In this document: positions 1-5,699 of the stretch, one piece after another
Layout of the letters: each line of letters opens with the position of its first letter
Numbering within the stretch: position 1 is the stretch's first letter
Assembly: GCA_002336935.1 (NCBI GenBank)
Contig: DDEW01000004.1
Span: 1 to 11,100 of the forward strand
DNA length: 11,100 nt
From: Candidatus Saccharibacteria bacterium UBA1944
GTDB taxonomy: Bacteria; Patescibacteriota; Saccharimonadia; Saccharimonadales; Saccharimonadaceae
Direction of reading: 5' to 3'
Translations under genes and position numbers: made by a program
The notes under the pieces: model-generated
Database searches by the model: none
What the model was told of the DNA's origin: nothing
Seen by the model: only the letters and a program-made list of their open reading frames with translations

Positions 1-85
1 TGGTACCGGAGGTAGGACTCGAACCTACGAAGCTGAAAAGCGGGAGATTTACAGTCTCCTGTCATTGCCACTAGACGACTCCGGC
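1..85 (-). tRNA. tRNA-Tyr (anticodon GUA)
   Basis: Folds as a class II tRNA on the minus strand. The acceptor arm is GCCGGAG/CTCCGGT, the anticodon stem GGAGA/TCTCC closes a CTGTAAA loop (anticodon GTA), a long variable arm has a small GCT/AGC stem, and the T arm is GTAGG-TTCGAGT-CCTAC. Discriminator A73 and the CCA end are encoded, and the CCA lies at the window edge. The long variable arm plus GTA identifies it as tyrosine. Position 1:72 is a G-U wobble rather than the G-C usual in bacterial tRNA-Tyr. It lies 40 nt downstream of tRNA-Thr and is probably cotranscribed with it. Confidence 0.95.
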
Positions 86-125
86 ATACTCCATATAAAC
101 CAACGAGCAAATCATTGACTTATCA

Positions 126-202
126 TGGAGCCGCCTTTCGGACTCGAACCGAAGACCTGCTGTTTACAAAACAGCTGCTCTAACCAACTGAGCTAAGGCG
201 GC
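126..202 (-). tRNA. tRNA-Thr (anticodon UGU)
   Basis: A complete cloverleaf on the minus strand: acceptor GCCGCCT/AGGCGGC, D arm GCTC...GAGC, anticodon stem GCTGT/ACAGC around loop TTTGTAA (anticodon TGT), T arm TTCGG-TTCGAGT-CCGAA, discriminator U73, and an encoded CCA at 126-128. UGU decodes ACN threonine codons. It is the first gene of a Thr-Tyr tRNA pair, starting 57 nt after the stop of the TPR gene. Confidence 0.96.
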
Positions 203-227
203 ATGTACAGTTAAAGGTGCAGGTACT

Positions 228-256
228 AGTGTACTGTATAGAATGGTATTTGACAA
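228..256 (-). promoter_or_regulatory. Putative sigma70 promoter of the tRNA-Thr/tRNA-Tyr pair
   Basis: On the minus strand, TTGTCA (251-256) and TACACT (228-233) are separated by 17 nt, matching the consensus at 5/6 and 4/6 positions. The predicted start, near 221, leaves about 18 nt of 5' leader before the tRNA-Thr 5' end, a sensible length for RNase P processing. It lies just beyond the TPR gene stop. Readthrough from the TPR gene is the alternative source of the tRNA transcript. Confidence 0.5.
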
Positions 257-259
257 GTG

Positions 260-916
260 TTACATGACCACTTTGCGGACTTGGTGCACTTGCTTGGCGG
301 GTGGGTTTTTGGAGTTTACGGCATGAGCAATACGATCGCGTATTTGTTGGGCTTTTTCCTCTTCCCCAACCCGGCTATATGCATCGGCGAGGATATGATA
401 GCTCTGTATGCTTGGCTCAATTTCTACGGCACGTTCAAGTGACTCAATCATCTTCTTGTTGTGGCCAAGCTTCTCTTGAACCTTGGCATAGGCAATGTGC
501 CGGGAAGCAAGGGTGTCTTCCATGCTGAGCGCTTGTTCAAATGCAAGTGCCGCCTTTTCATAGTGCGCTGTTTCAAAATAAATGAGGCCCACATTGTGGA
601 GGCTACTGGCACTTGGTTCAAGGCTTTGGGCGATTTCAAAGCACTCAATAGCATCGCTATATGCTTGTTGCTTGGCATACAAGATTCCCAGGCGGTTGTA
701 AGCTGTGGCGTTTTTTTCGTCGACGCGGAGGATTGTTAGAAGCGCCTTTTCGGCACGCAGGTATTTACGCTCACGCAGCGAATCTTGGGCAATATCCCAA
801 AGCTTATCTAGTTTGCTTGATATCTTCTGAGGAATGTCAACGATGACTTCATCCATAGTAGGCTGCTTCATAACAACCCATACGCCCAGCACAATAACAA
901 GGAGTAAACCTAACAT
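260..916 (-). CDS. Membrane-anchored tetratricopeptide repeat protein
   Basis: From the ATG at 916 the protein has 218 residues. Residues 1-16 (MLGLLLVIVLGVWVVM) form one hydrophobic segment followed by a charged region, indicating a single N-terminal membrane anchor or uncleaved signal; no lipobox cysteine is seen. From about residue 38 to 200 there are four to five TPR-like units with the usual pattern (for example YNRLGILYAKQQAYSDAIECF and HNVGLIYFETAHYEKAALAF). The tail is basic. TPR arrays mediate protein-protein contacts, but the partner cannot be read from sequence. The frame stays open to a TTG at 937, but the ATG is preferred because it follows an extended -10 promoter. It is the last protein gene before the tRNA pair. 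Overall family assignment is safe; function is unknown. Confidence 0.8.
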   Translation of the reverse strand: MLGLLLVIVLGVWVVMKQPTMDEVIVDIPQKISSKLDKLWDIAQDSLRERKYLRAEKALLTILRVDEKNATAYNRLGILYAKQQAYSDAIECFEIAQSLEPSASSLHNVGLIYFETAHYEKAALAFEQALSMEDTLASRHIAYAKVQEKLGHNKKMIESLERAVEIEPSIQSYHILADAYSRVGEEEKAQQIRDRIAHAVNSKNPPAKQVHQVRKVVM

Positions 917-925
917 AGTACCTAT

Positions 926-954
926 ATTATACCACAATCAGTAACAATTGTAGG
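926..954 (-). promoter_or_regulatory. Extended -10 promoter for the TPR gene, overlapping the holB stop
   Basis: The minus strand carries TGG-TATAAT with the hexamer at 926-931, a perfect -10 with an upstream TGn extension. The -35 at 17-nt spacing is poor (CCTACA, 949-954), as is normal for extended -10 promoters. The holB TAA stop (927-929) lies inside the TATAAT. The predicted start, near 919, leaves only about 3 nt before the ATG at 916, so the mRNA would be almost leaderless. A weak AGG lies 5 nt before the ATG and could serve readthrough transcripts. Confidence 0.6.
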
Positions 955-1754
955 CGCGTATTACCGTTTGCCGCTACGCGCTCGTAAACCTTATGTAGAG
1001 TATCGGCGCGCGCAATGAGTGCTGAGGTGGGTGCAGTTGCAATGCTATGACGTAGAATAAGCTCGGCGGCACCCAGGAGCGCTAACGTTGCTTGCCGATC
1101 ACTATAATAGCCATGAATTATACTTAGTTTTTCACGAGAGTTTCCTTGAAGAAGTTGCCGAGCATCGCTAATAAGCTGCCCTTTTTGTGCTAATTCGGCT
1201 GGCGTGCTTGCAAGCCTGGTTATGGCGGCAGGCAACCCATTGGCAAGATACAGCACTTGTTGCCGTTCTCGATCGGTTAATTGTTTTTGCTGATCAATCA
1301 TCACGCGTGTTTGGTTTGGCAATAGTGGTTGAATGCGAATGCGCTGTAACCGTGATCGTACCGTGGCGAGCAACTGGTTTGGGCTGTGGGCTGTTAATAT
1401 AAACCGTGTGTGAAGCGGGGGTTCCTCGAGAAGCTTTAAAAAGGCGTGCTGTGAGGGTAGTGTCATTGTGTCTGCATCATCAATAATAAACACGCGGCTC
1501 TTTCTAGATTTTCCCCTGGTTGATTCATAAAGTGCTCGAATCTGCCCAATACGCACACTGCCCTTTTCGTAGTCTATCTCGCCATCTTTGTTGGTTGGTG
1601 CAATAATATCTGCTAGGTTTGTGCCTGCAATATCAGTTGCTGCGGTTAACAGTCCGCTACCGTTGGCACCCTCAAGAAGGAGGGCGTGCGGCAACGATGC
1701 CCTTACCGCATCAATCTGCAACTGAGTGTTAGGATGATAAACTGGCGACATCAT
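927..1754 (-). CDS. holB: DNA polymerase III subunit delta' (clamp-loader AAA+ ATPase)
   Basis: A 275-residue clamp-loader subunit that, with DnaX and HolA, opens and loads the sliding clamp at primed DNA. Visible motifs are a degenerate P-loop (G29-ANGS-G34, followed by Leu, with no catalytic Lys), a Walker B-like IDDAD (about 91-95), the family signature LKLLEEPP (about 106-113), a sensor-1 region FILTAHSPNQLL, and an SRC-like arginine-finger motif reading R-S-R (about 133-135). The missing P-loop Lys and the absence of the cysteine zinc module argue for delta' rather than DnaX. I chose the ATG at 1754 because GAGG sits 6 nt upstream; the frame extends to a TTG at 1781 with no better signal. 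It overlaps the end of the RluA-family gene by 26 nt, indicating one operon. Confidence 0.82.
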   Translation of the reverse strand: MMSPVYHPNTQLQIDAVRASLPHALLLEGANGSGLLTAATDIAGTNLADIIAPTNKDGEIDYEKGSVRIGQIRALYESTRGKSRKSRVFIIDDADTMTLPSQHAFLKLLEEPPLHTRFILTAHSPNQLLATVRSRLQRIRIQPLLPNQTRVMIDQQKQLTDRERQQVLYLANGLPAAITRLASTPAELAQKGQLISDARQLLQGNSREKLSIIHGYYSDRQATLALLGAAELILRHSIATAPTSALIARADTLHKVYERVAANGNTRLQLLLIVV

Positions 1755-2913
1755 TGTGTACCTCAGCAAAGTACTGTTCAAAATCTATTGGTACAGGCGC
1801 GACAAATGTTCTGCGTTTTTCTGGCCCAATAGTAATTTCTAAGCTGTAGGCATGCAAGTACAATCGCTCAGCACTTGTGCCGTATACTCGATCACCGTAT
1901 ATGGGGCAATTAAGGTACTGTAGGTGTACTCGCAGTTGATGCGTACGACCGGTATGGGGCATCAAGCGAATAAGCGCTTTATCATTCTGAACATCAAGGA
2001 TGGTGTAGTCCGTGACGGCAGCCTTGCCTTTACTATCTACACGAAAGGTGCTGGGTGCACTTGGGTTGCGACCAATGGGTAGGTTAATCGTTGCACTTGG
2101 TTGCTTCGGTATACCCTGTGTAATTGCTAGGTATTGTTTTTTTACTTTGCGCTCAGCAAACTGGGCTTTGAGCAGCGCAAAGGCTTCAGGTGTTCGCGCG
2201 CCAATCATAACACCACTTGTATCTCGATCGAGCCGGTGCACAATGCCGGGGCGATTGGTATCAAGTCCTACGGTAGTAAAGCGTCGAAAGAATTCGGCAA
2301 CCGTGAATTCATCGTTAAGAGCACCTTTGCTGTGTGTCAGGACGCCCGCGGGCTTGTTTATGACAATCACATCATCGTCCATATAGATAACAGGGAGTTC
2401 ATAGCTAGTGAAATCGGTCGCATCAGGGATGGAAATAGCGATACTATCTGCTGAAGTGACTTCGTATTTGGGACTGGTGGTTGGTGTATTGTTGACCGAT
2501 ATGTGTCCCGCCCTAATGTGTTTTTGCCAAGTGCTGCGACTAATTTCGGGATTGCGCTCAGCAAGCAGGAGGTCGAGTCGTTTTTTGCCGCTAATAAGTT
2601 GAAACAGGTAGGCGTCTTTACCCTTAAAAGGTAAGCCATAGGTAGTAATAGTACTCGTTGGATTTTCAAGGATAACACCTTCAGCATCGCTTTTGGCAGT
2701 ATATATTTGCTGCATAATGTAGCGACTATCGTCTTCGGCTGTTTCGTCAAACAGTACGTAGTAGTAGTTGCGATTAAATCGAAACGATACCAGCTGGTTG
2801 ATTGGGCTGGGGTGACTTTGCTTCACTTGTTCAATGTGGCGTGGTACATTGCTGTCATCTGCAATGCGAAACCGGCGCAGTATGGCAAGCAGGTCGCTAC
2901 TAGTAACCTTCAC
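1729..2913 (-). CDS. RluA-family pseudouridine synthase with N-terminal extension
   Basis: 394 residues. It isomerises specific uridines to pseudouridine in rRNA or tRNA. Residues about 111-165 form an S4 RNA-binding domain (KKRLDLLLAERNPEISRSTW...). The catalytic domain follows, with INKPAGVLTHS (about 185-195) and the RluA motif HRLDRDTSG (226-234), in which D229 is the expected nucleophile; HTGRTHQLRVHL is a further family motif. About 108 residues before the S4 domain are not part of a standard RluA/RluC/RluD protein and I do not recognise them. The start is GTG at 2913, abutting the trpS TAA, with GAGG 6 nt upstream, so the extension appears truly translated. Whether it equals RluD, RluC or another member cannot be decided here. 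Confidence 0.88.
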   Translation of the reverse strand: MKVTSSDLLAILRRFRIADDSNVPRHIEQVKQSHPSPINQLVSFRFNRNYYYVLFDETAEDDSRYIMQQIYTAKSDAEGVILENPTSTITTYGLPFKGKDAYLFQLISGKKRLDLLLAERNPEISRSTWQKHIRAGHISVNNTPTTSPKYEVTSADSIAISIPDATDFTSYELPVIYMDDDVIVINKPAGVLTHSKGALNDEFTVAEFFRRFTTVGLDTNRPGIVHRLDRDTSGVMIGARTPEAFALLKAQFAERKVKKQYLAITQGIPKQPSATINLPIGRNPSAPSTFRVDSKGKAAVTDYTILDVQNDKALIRLMPHTGRTHQLRVHLQYLNCPIYGDRVYGTSAERLYLHAYSLEITIGPEKRRTFVAPVPIDFEQYFAEVHNDVASLSS

Positions 2914-3945
2914 TTACGGCCTCAGTCCTACGGCTTTTTGCACGCGCGCGAGGGTTGCGTTGGCAACCTGGGTCATGGCCTGTTCAGACTCGATGAGCTT
3001 AGCCTCTATTGCGGCCATGTCGACGCTTGCAAGGCGATTCTGAAAATCATGCAAGAACATTGCCATTTCGTCAGCCACAATTTTTTTAAAGTCGCCGTAA
3101 CGTTCCATGCCATCAAACTCTGTAGCCACCTGTTGTACTGGCTTACCGCGTAGTAACGCCAAAATGTCGAGTAGGTTGCTAATACCAGGCTGGTTAGTTT
3201 TGTCGTAGTGCACTGCGCCAAGATTGTCAGTTGTAGCACTCATGATCTTTTTTGCGGCTACTTCAGGCTCATCGCTCAAAAATATCACGCCTTTGCCTGT
3301 ATCATCACTTTTACTCATTTTTTTGCTTGGGTCGAGCAAGTCTTTGATGCGTAGGCCTTGGTCTTTGCCGAAGAACTCATGCTGTTTGGCGACAGGCTGT
3401 GGTACGACAAAAAGCTCACCAAACTTACCGTTCATGCGCTCAGCGATATCACGAGTAATTTCGAGGTGTTGCGTTTGGTCATCACCCACTGGCACGTATT
3501 GAGCATTGTACAGTAGTATGTCACTTGCCATGAGTACGGGATAATCGAAGAGTCCAATCGTAACGCGGTCATTGCCAAGCTTTGCAGATTTGTCTTTGTA
3601 TTGTGTCATGCGCTCCATCTCGCCCATGCCAACAAAGTTATTGAGCAGCACGGTGAGTTCGCTATGCGCGGGTATGCGGCTTTGGCGATACAAGTGAATG
3701 CTTGGGTTGTCGAGCGGTAGGCCCGCAGCGGTATATACACGAGCATTTTGCATAATGCTTTCGTAAAGCTTGCTATGGTCAATTGGCGTCGTGAAACTAT
3801 GAAGATCGGGAATGAAAAAATTGATGTCGTATTCATCTGAGCGTGATGTTGCCATGTCTATAATCGGCAACATAGCGCCAAAATAATTGCCAATATGTAG
3901 ATCGTTGTTGGCGCGTATACCGGTGAGGATAACTGGTTTTGTCAT
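2914..3945 (-). CDS. trpS: Tryptophanyl-tRNA synthetase
   Basis: 343 residues, the normal size for a bacterial class Ic synthetase that charges tRNA-Trp in the cytoplasm. The N-terminal TGIRANNDLHIGNYFGA contains the HIGH-type motif (HIGN, 17-20). GDDQTQHLEITRDIAER is the TrpRS signature, and KMSKS is present at 209-213 in SKKMSKSDD. The start ATG at 3945 has AGGAG about 6 nt upstream. It lies 22 nt downstream of the AstE/AspA-like gene and directly abuts the RluA-family gene. The only strong promoter upstream is the one feeding the Trp leader-peptide attenuator at 4691-4812, so trpS expression is inferred to rise when charged tRNA-Trp is low. Confidence 0.97.
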   Translation of the reverse strand: MTKPVILTGIRANNDLHIGNYFGAMLPIIDMATSRSDEYDINFFIPDLHSFTTPIDHSKLYESIMQNARVYTAAGLPLDNPSIHLYRQSRIPAHSELTVLLNNFVGMGEMERMTQYKDKSAKLGNDRVTIGLFDYPVLMASDILLYNAQYVPVGDDQTQHLEITRDIAERMNGKFGELFVVPQPVAKQHEFFGKDQGLRIKDLLDPSKKMSKSDDTGKGVIFLSDEPEVAAKKIMSATTDNLGAVHYDKTNQPGISNLLDILALLRGKPVQQVATEFDGMERYGDFKKIVADEMAMFLHDFQNRLASVDMAAIEAKLIESEQAMTQVANATLARVQKAVGLRP

Positions 3946-3967
3946 ATCTATCTCCTATTATAGCAGT

Positions 3968-4672
3968 CTACAAGGTAGTTTCTTGTGGCGCATTTGATTT
4001 AAAGCCAAGGTAGTCGGTCTGTTTCTTGTATGAGTTGTTACCAGTCATAATTGGCACAAAACCTAGGCTATGCATATGAAAGTTCACAAAGCTGGCAGCT
4101 TGTTCTGGCGTGACGTCACGTTTGTAAATTTTCCCTGTCATTTCGTACACTTGCTTCACGGTCTGACCGGCAGCACCTTCAACAAATCGCTCTAAGTCTG
4201 CCGCAACGGCATCAAGCAACTCATTAGTGATGTGTTTGTTAGGAATTTCGTACCCTATGGCATTGTTCACTGCCGACGCAATGTCATTCATGGATTGTAC
4301 GCGAAGAATGGTGGGAATATGACTGGCTTTGAGCATGCGCTTAGTAGCTGGGCCCATGACTGGGCCGACAATGAGGCAGTTTGGTTGTTCGCACACGGTG
4401 GTGTGCATGTCGAGTACAATATCGGGTTTTGTGTGCTGAATATGCGCCAAAATGTCTTTGCTGCGTAGTTTTTCGTACTCTGTGCCAGCTTGCTCGTAGC
4501 TACGGTTTAGGTCGGCATCAATGTAGCGCTTGCGGGCATGGTACGCCCTGGGATTACCTATCATGATATCGATATATTCAAGGAGCGGTGAACGTTGCCT
4601 GAGCAGCCGTTGATAAAGTTTAATGCCCAATAGCTCGTTGCCGTGAGTCGCTGCGATAATAAGTATTTTCAT
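3968..4672 (-). CDS. Zinc-dependent deacylase, succinylglutamate desuccinylase/aspartoacylase (AstE/AspA) family
   Basis: A 234-residue protein resembling the PF04952 carboxypeptidase-fold hydrolases, which remove acyl groups from N-acyl amino acids. Visible catalytic features are THGNE (H10 and E13, two zinc ligands), DLNRSY (N55, R56, substrate carboxylate contact), and LDMHTT (H90, third zinc ligand). YEIPNKH around E142 could supply the general-base glutamate. The start is the ATG at 4672, with AAGGAG 8 nt upstream. The frame is open to a GTG at 4783, but those 37 extra codons run through the leader hairpins and terminator. It is the first structural gene behind the Trp attenuator and precedes trpS. 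The substrate is unknown; an N-acyl-tryptophan or related scavenged compound is speculation from context. Confidence 0.8.
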   Translation of the reverse strand: MKILIIAATHGNELLGIKLYQRLLRQRSPLLEYIDIMIGNPRAYHARKRYIDADLNRSYEQAGTEYEKLRSKDILAHIQHTKPDIVLDMHTTVCEQPNCLIVGPVMGPATKRMLKASHIPTILRVQSMNDIASAVNNAIGYEIPNKHITNELLDAVAADLERFVEGAAGQTVKQVYEMTGKIYKRDVTPEQAASFVNFHMHSLGFVPIMTGNNSYKKQTDYLGFKSNAPQETTL

Positions 4673-4697
4673 AGTTTGTTCTCCTTTATGATAATAA

Positions 4698-4721
4698 CAA
4701 AAGAGGCCTTTTGCGGCCTCT
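4698..4721 (-). terminator. Attenuator terminator (3:4 hairpin) before the deacylase-trpS operon
   Basis: On the minus strand, AGAGGCC (4715-4721) pairs with GGCCTCT (4702-4708) around a GCAAAA loop, followed by TTTG and further T-rich sequence. It lies 30 nt before the ATG of the deacylase gene. It serves as the regulated terminator of the leader and may also end transcripts arriving from the hydrolase gene. Confidence 0.85.
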
Positions 4722-4764
4722 AGTTTGTATTCAACGAGTATAAATAGTTCAACAGACCGCAAAA

Positions 4765-4812
4765 TTATGTGCGGTACCACCAATTTTGATTTGTTTGACT
4801 ACGGTAAATCAT
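4765..4812 (-). CDS. Trp leader peptide (15 aa, tandem Trp codons)
   Basis: An ATG at 4812 opens a 16-codon frame encoding MIYRSQTNQNWWYRT and ending in TAA. Codons 11 and 12 are adjacent UGG (4777-4782), a rare pair whose position just ahead of the first RNA arm is the hallmark of Trp leader peptides such as E. coli TrpL (which carries WWRTS). There is no clear Shine-Dalgarno sequence. The promoter -10 ends 6 nt before the ATG, so transcription should begin on the A of AUG and translation would be leaderless. The product is expected to be a sensor of charged tRNA-Trp rather than a functional peptide. It is too short for normal gene finders. Confidence 0.85.
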   Translation of the reverse strand: MIYRSQTNQNWWYRT

Positions 4813-4818
4813 AATTCC

Positions 4819-4847
4819 ATTATATCACTGATTATTGCTTATGTCAA
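4819..4847 (-). promoter_or_regulatory. Perfect consensus sigma70 promoter of the attenuated operon
   Basis: The minus strand reads TTGACA (4842-4847), a 17-nt spacer, then TATAAT (4819-4824): 12/12 consensus matches with optimal spacing. The -35 lies inside the last codons of the alpha/beta hydrolase gene, and the -10 starts directly after its TGA stop (4825-4827). The predicted start is A4812, the first base of the leader-peptide ATG. A very strong promoter followed by an attenuator implies control mainly after initiation. Confidence 0.93.
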
Positions 4848-5682
4848 TGCGTTGCTTGCGTGAACGTTGCCTTGCTTCGTCGATAGCGATTTTGATTGTC
4901 TTCACCACTGCTCCTTGCAAGAGACCAACAATTTCATGTGCTGCCAACACTGAAGTGTGTGTTACATTTGGCCGTAGGCTTACGATATCGTGAATAGTTT
5001 GGTCAAGCACAATGGCGTCAAGCTTGCCACTGATGATATGAACGGGGCGTTTAATACGGAGGATATTGGAGTAAGACTGCTGATTGATAATGGCAGTCTC
5101 TAGTGTGGCAAGATAGGCGGGCACATTGACATTGTCGGCACTAAACCCTTTGTTTACCAAGTTATATTTACCTGCCATGCGCAGTACACGTTCGGTTGCA
5201 AGTGGATTTTTGGCCATCATATCATACATTTTTCGAAGTACTTCTTCGGGTTTAAAATCGAAGCGTGAGGGATTGCGATCGGGTTTATAAAGCGGTGGAC
5301 TGACCAAAACAACTGATTTTGTCATGAGAGGATAGCGCTTTGCAAACTCAATTGCTACAAGCGCACCTAGTGAGTGCCCTACCACAACGAGTGGCCCTGT
5401 AATTTTCAGCGAGAGCAGAGTTGTCGCGATACTATCGGCTTGGGTGCGAGCGCTGTATATGTTCCAGGCTGGCTTGGGTGACAACCCAAACCCTAAAAGA
5501 TCGAGAGTGATAATACGCACATCTGACGGTAATTTAGCAATCGTCGGCGCCCACATTTTACCGGAACTGCCTATGCCATGAAGCATAATAATTGTCACAT
5601 CAGCGTGCGCAGGTGACTGGTATTGTTTGTTTGCAAGCACATAGGGTACCTTGAGCCATTTATGCAGAATACGCTGCCACAT
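4825..5682 (-). CDS. Alpha/beta hydrolase (serine hydrolase)
   Basis: 285 residues with the alpha/beta-hydrolase fold pattern. The oxyanion-hole region is LHGIGSSGKMW (about 34-44), the nucleophile elbow is GHSLG with S104, the acid is probably D222 in SGKLDAIV, and the base is H249 in AAHEIV. A cap-like helical insert lies at about 135-205. LDLLGFGLSPKP is typical of the esterase/epoxide-hydrolase/lactonase-like branch. No signal peptide is evident, and the C-terminus is basic. The substrate cannot be inferred. The start ATG at 5682 has no Shine-Dalgarno sequence; a TATACT lies exactly 6 nt upstream. It follows the unknown 261-aa gene by 17 nt. The TGA stop supports a standard genetic code. 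Confidence 0.85.
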   Translation of the reverse strand: MWQRILHKWLKVPYVLANKQYQSPAHADVTIIMLHGIGSSGKMWAPTIAKLPSDVRIITLDLLGFGLSPKPAWNIYSARTQADSIATTLLSLKITGPLVVVGHSLGALVAIEFAKRYPLMTKSVVLVSPPLYKPDRNPSRFDFKPEEVLRKMYDMMAKNPLATERVLRMAGKYNLVNKGFSADNVNVPAYLATLETAIINQQSYSNILRIKRPVHIISGKLDAIVLDQTIHDIVSLRPNVTHTSVLAAHEIVGLLQGAVVKTIKIAIDEARQRSRKQRIDISNNQ

Positions 5683-5688
5683 AGTGCT

Positions 5689-5694
5689 AGTATA
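5689..5694 (-). promoter_or_regulatory. Possible -10 element for a leaderless hydrolase mRNA
   Basis: TATACT on the minus strand ends 6 nt before the hydrolase ATG, which would place the start on the A of ATG. The -35 is poor: GTACTT at 17-nt spacing, or TTGTAC at 19 nt. No TGn extension is seen. Support comes mainly from the identical geometry at the leader peptide and the PP2C gene, and from the absence of a Shine-Dalgarno sequence. Confidence 0.4.
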
Positions 5695-5699
5695 GCGTA

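Larger units (their letters stand above)
4691..4812 (-). promoter_or_regulatory. Tryptophan leader-peptide transcription attenuator
   Basis: The leader RNA contains four ordered arms, read on the minus strand. Arm 1 is ACCGCA (4770-4775), arm 2 TTTTGCGGTC (4755-4764, extended by 4 nt of loop), arm 3 AGAGGCC plus GCAAAA (4709-4721), and arm 4 GGCCTCT (4702-4708) followed by a T-rich run. Pairing 1:2 gives a 6-bp hairpin with an 8-nt loop, 2:3 gives 10 bp with one G-U (TTTTGCGGTC with GGCCGCAAAA), and 3:4 gives a 7-bp terminator. 2:3 excludes both others. The tandem UGG codons (4777-4782) lie just before arm 1 and the UAA (4765-4767) lies in the 1:2 loop. By analogy with trpL and pheST, stalling at UGG would cover arm 1 and free arm 2 to antiterminate, while a ribosome at the stop would cover arm 2 and permit termination. 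Confidence 0.85.

Noticed and set aside
4673..4783. Upstream extension of the deacylase gene to a GTG at 4783
   Set aside because: The extra 37 codons run through the attenuator hairpins and terminator, and a good AAGGAG sits 8 nt before the ATG at 4672, where the family's N-terminal strand (MKILIIAATHGNE) begins.
4770..4785. GGTGGTACCGC resembles the T-box core sequence upstream of trpS
   Set aside because: Only about 30 nt separate it from the consensus promoter, leaving no room for a Stem I with a specifier loop. The same bases are explained by the UGG-UGG-UAC-CGC codons of the leader peptide and by arm 1 of the attenuator.
4825..4827. UGA as a sense codon (as in SR1/Gracilibacteria)
   Set aside because: The hydrolase ends at TGA with an appropriate length and the next promoter follows at once; no gene here needs UGA read as Gly.
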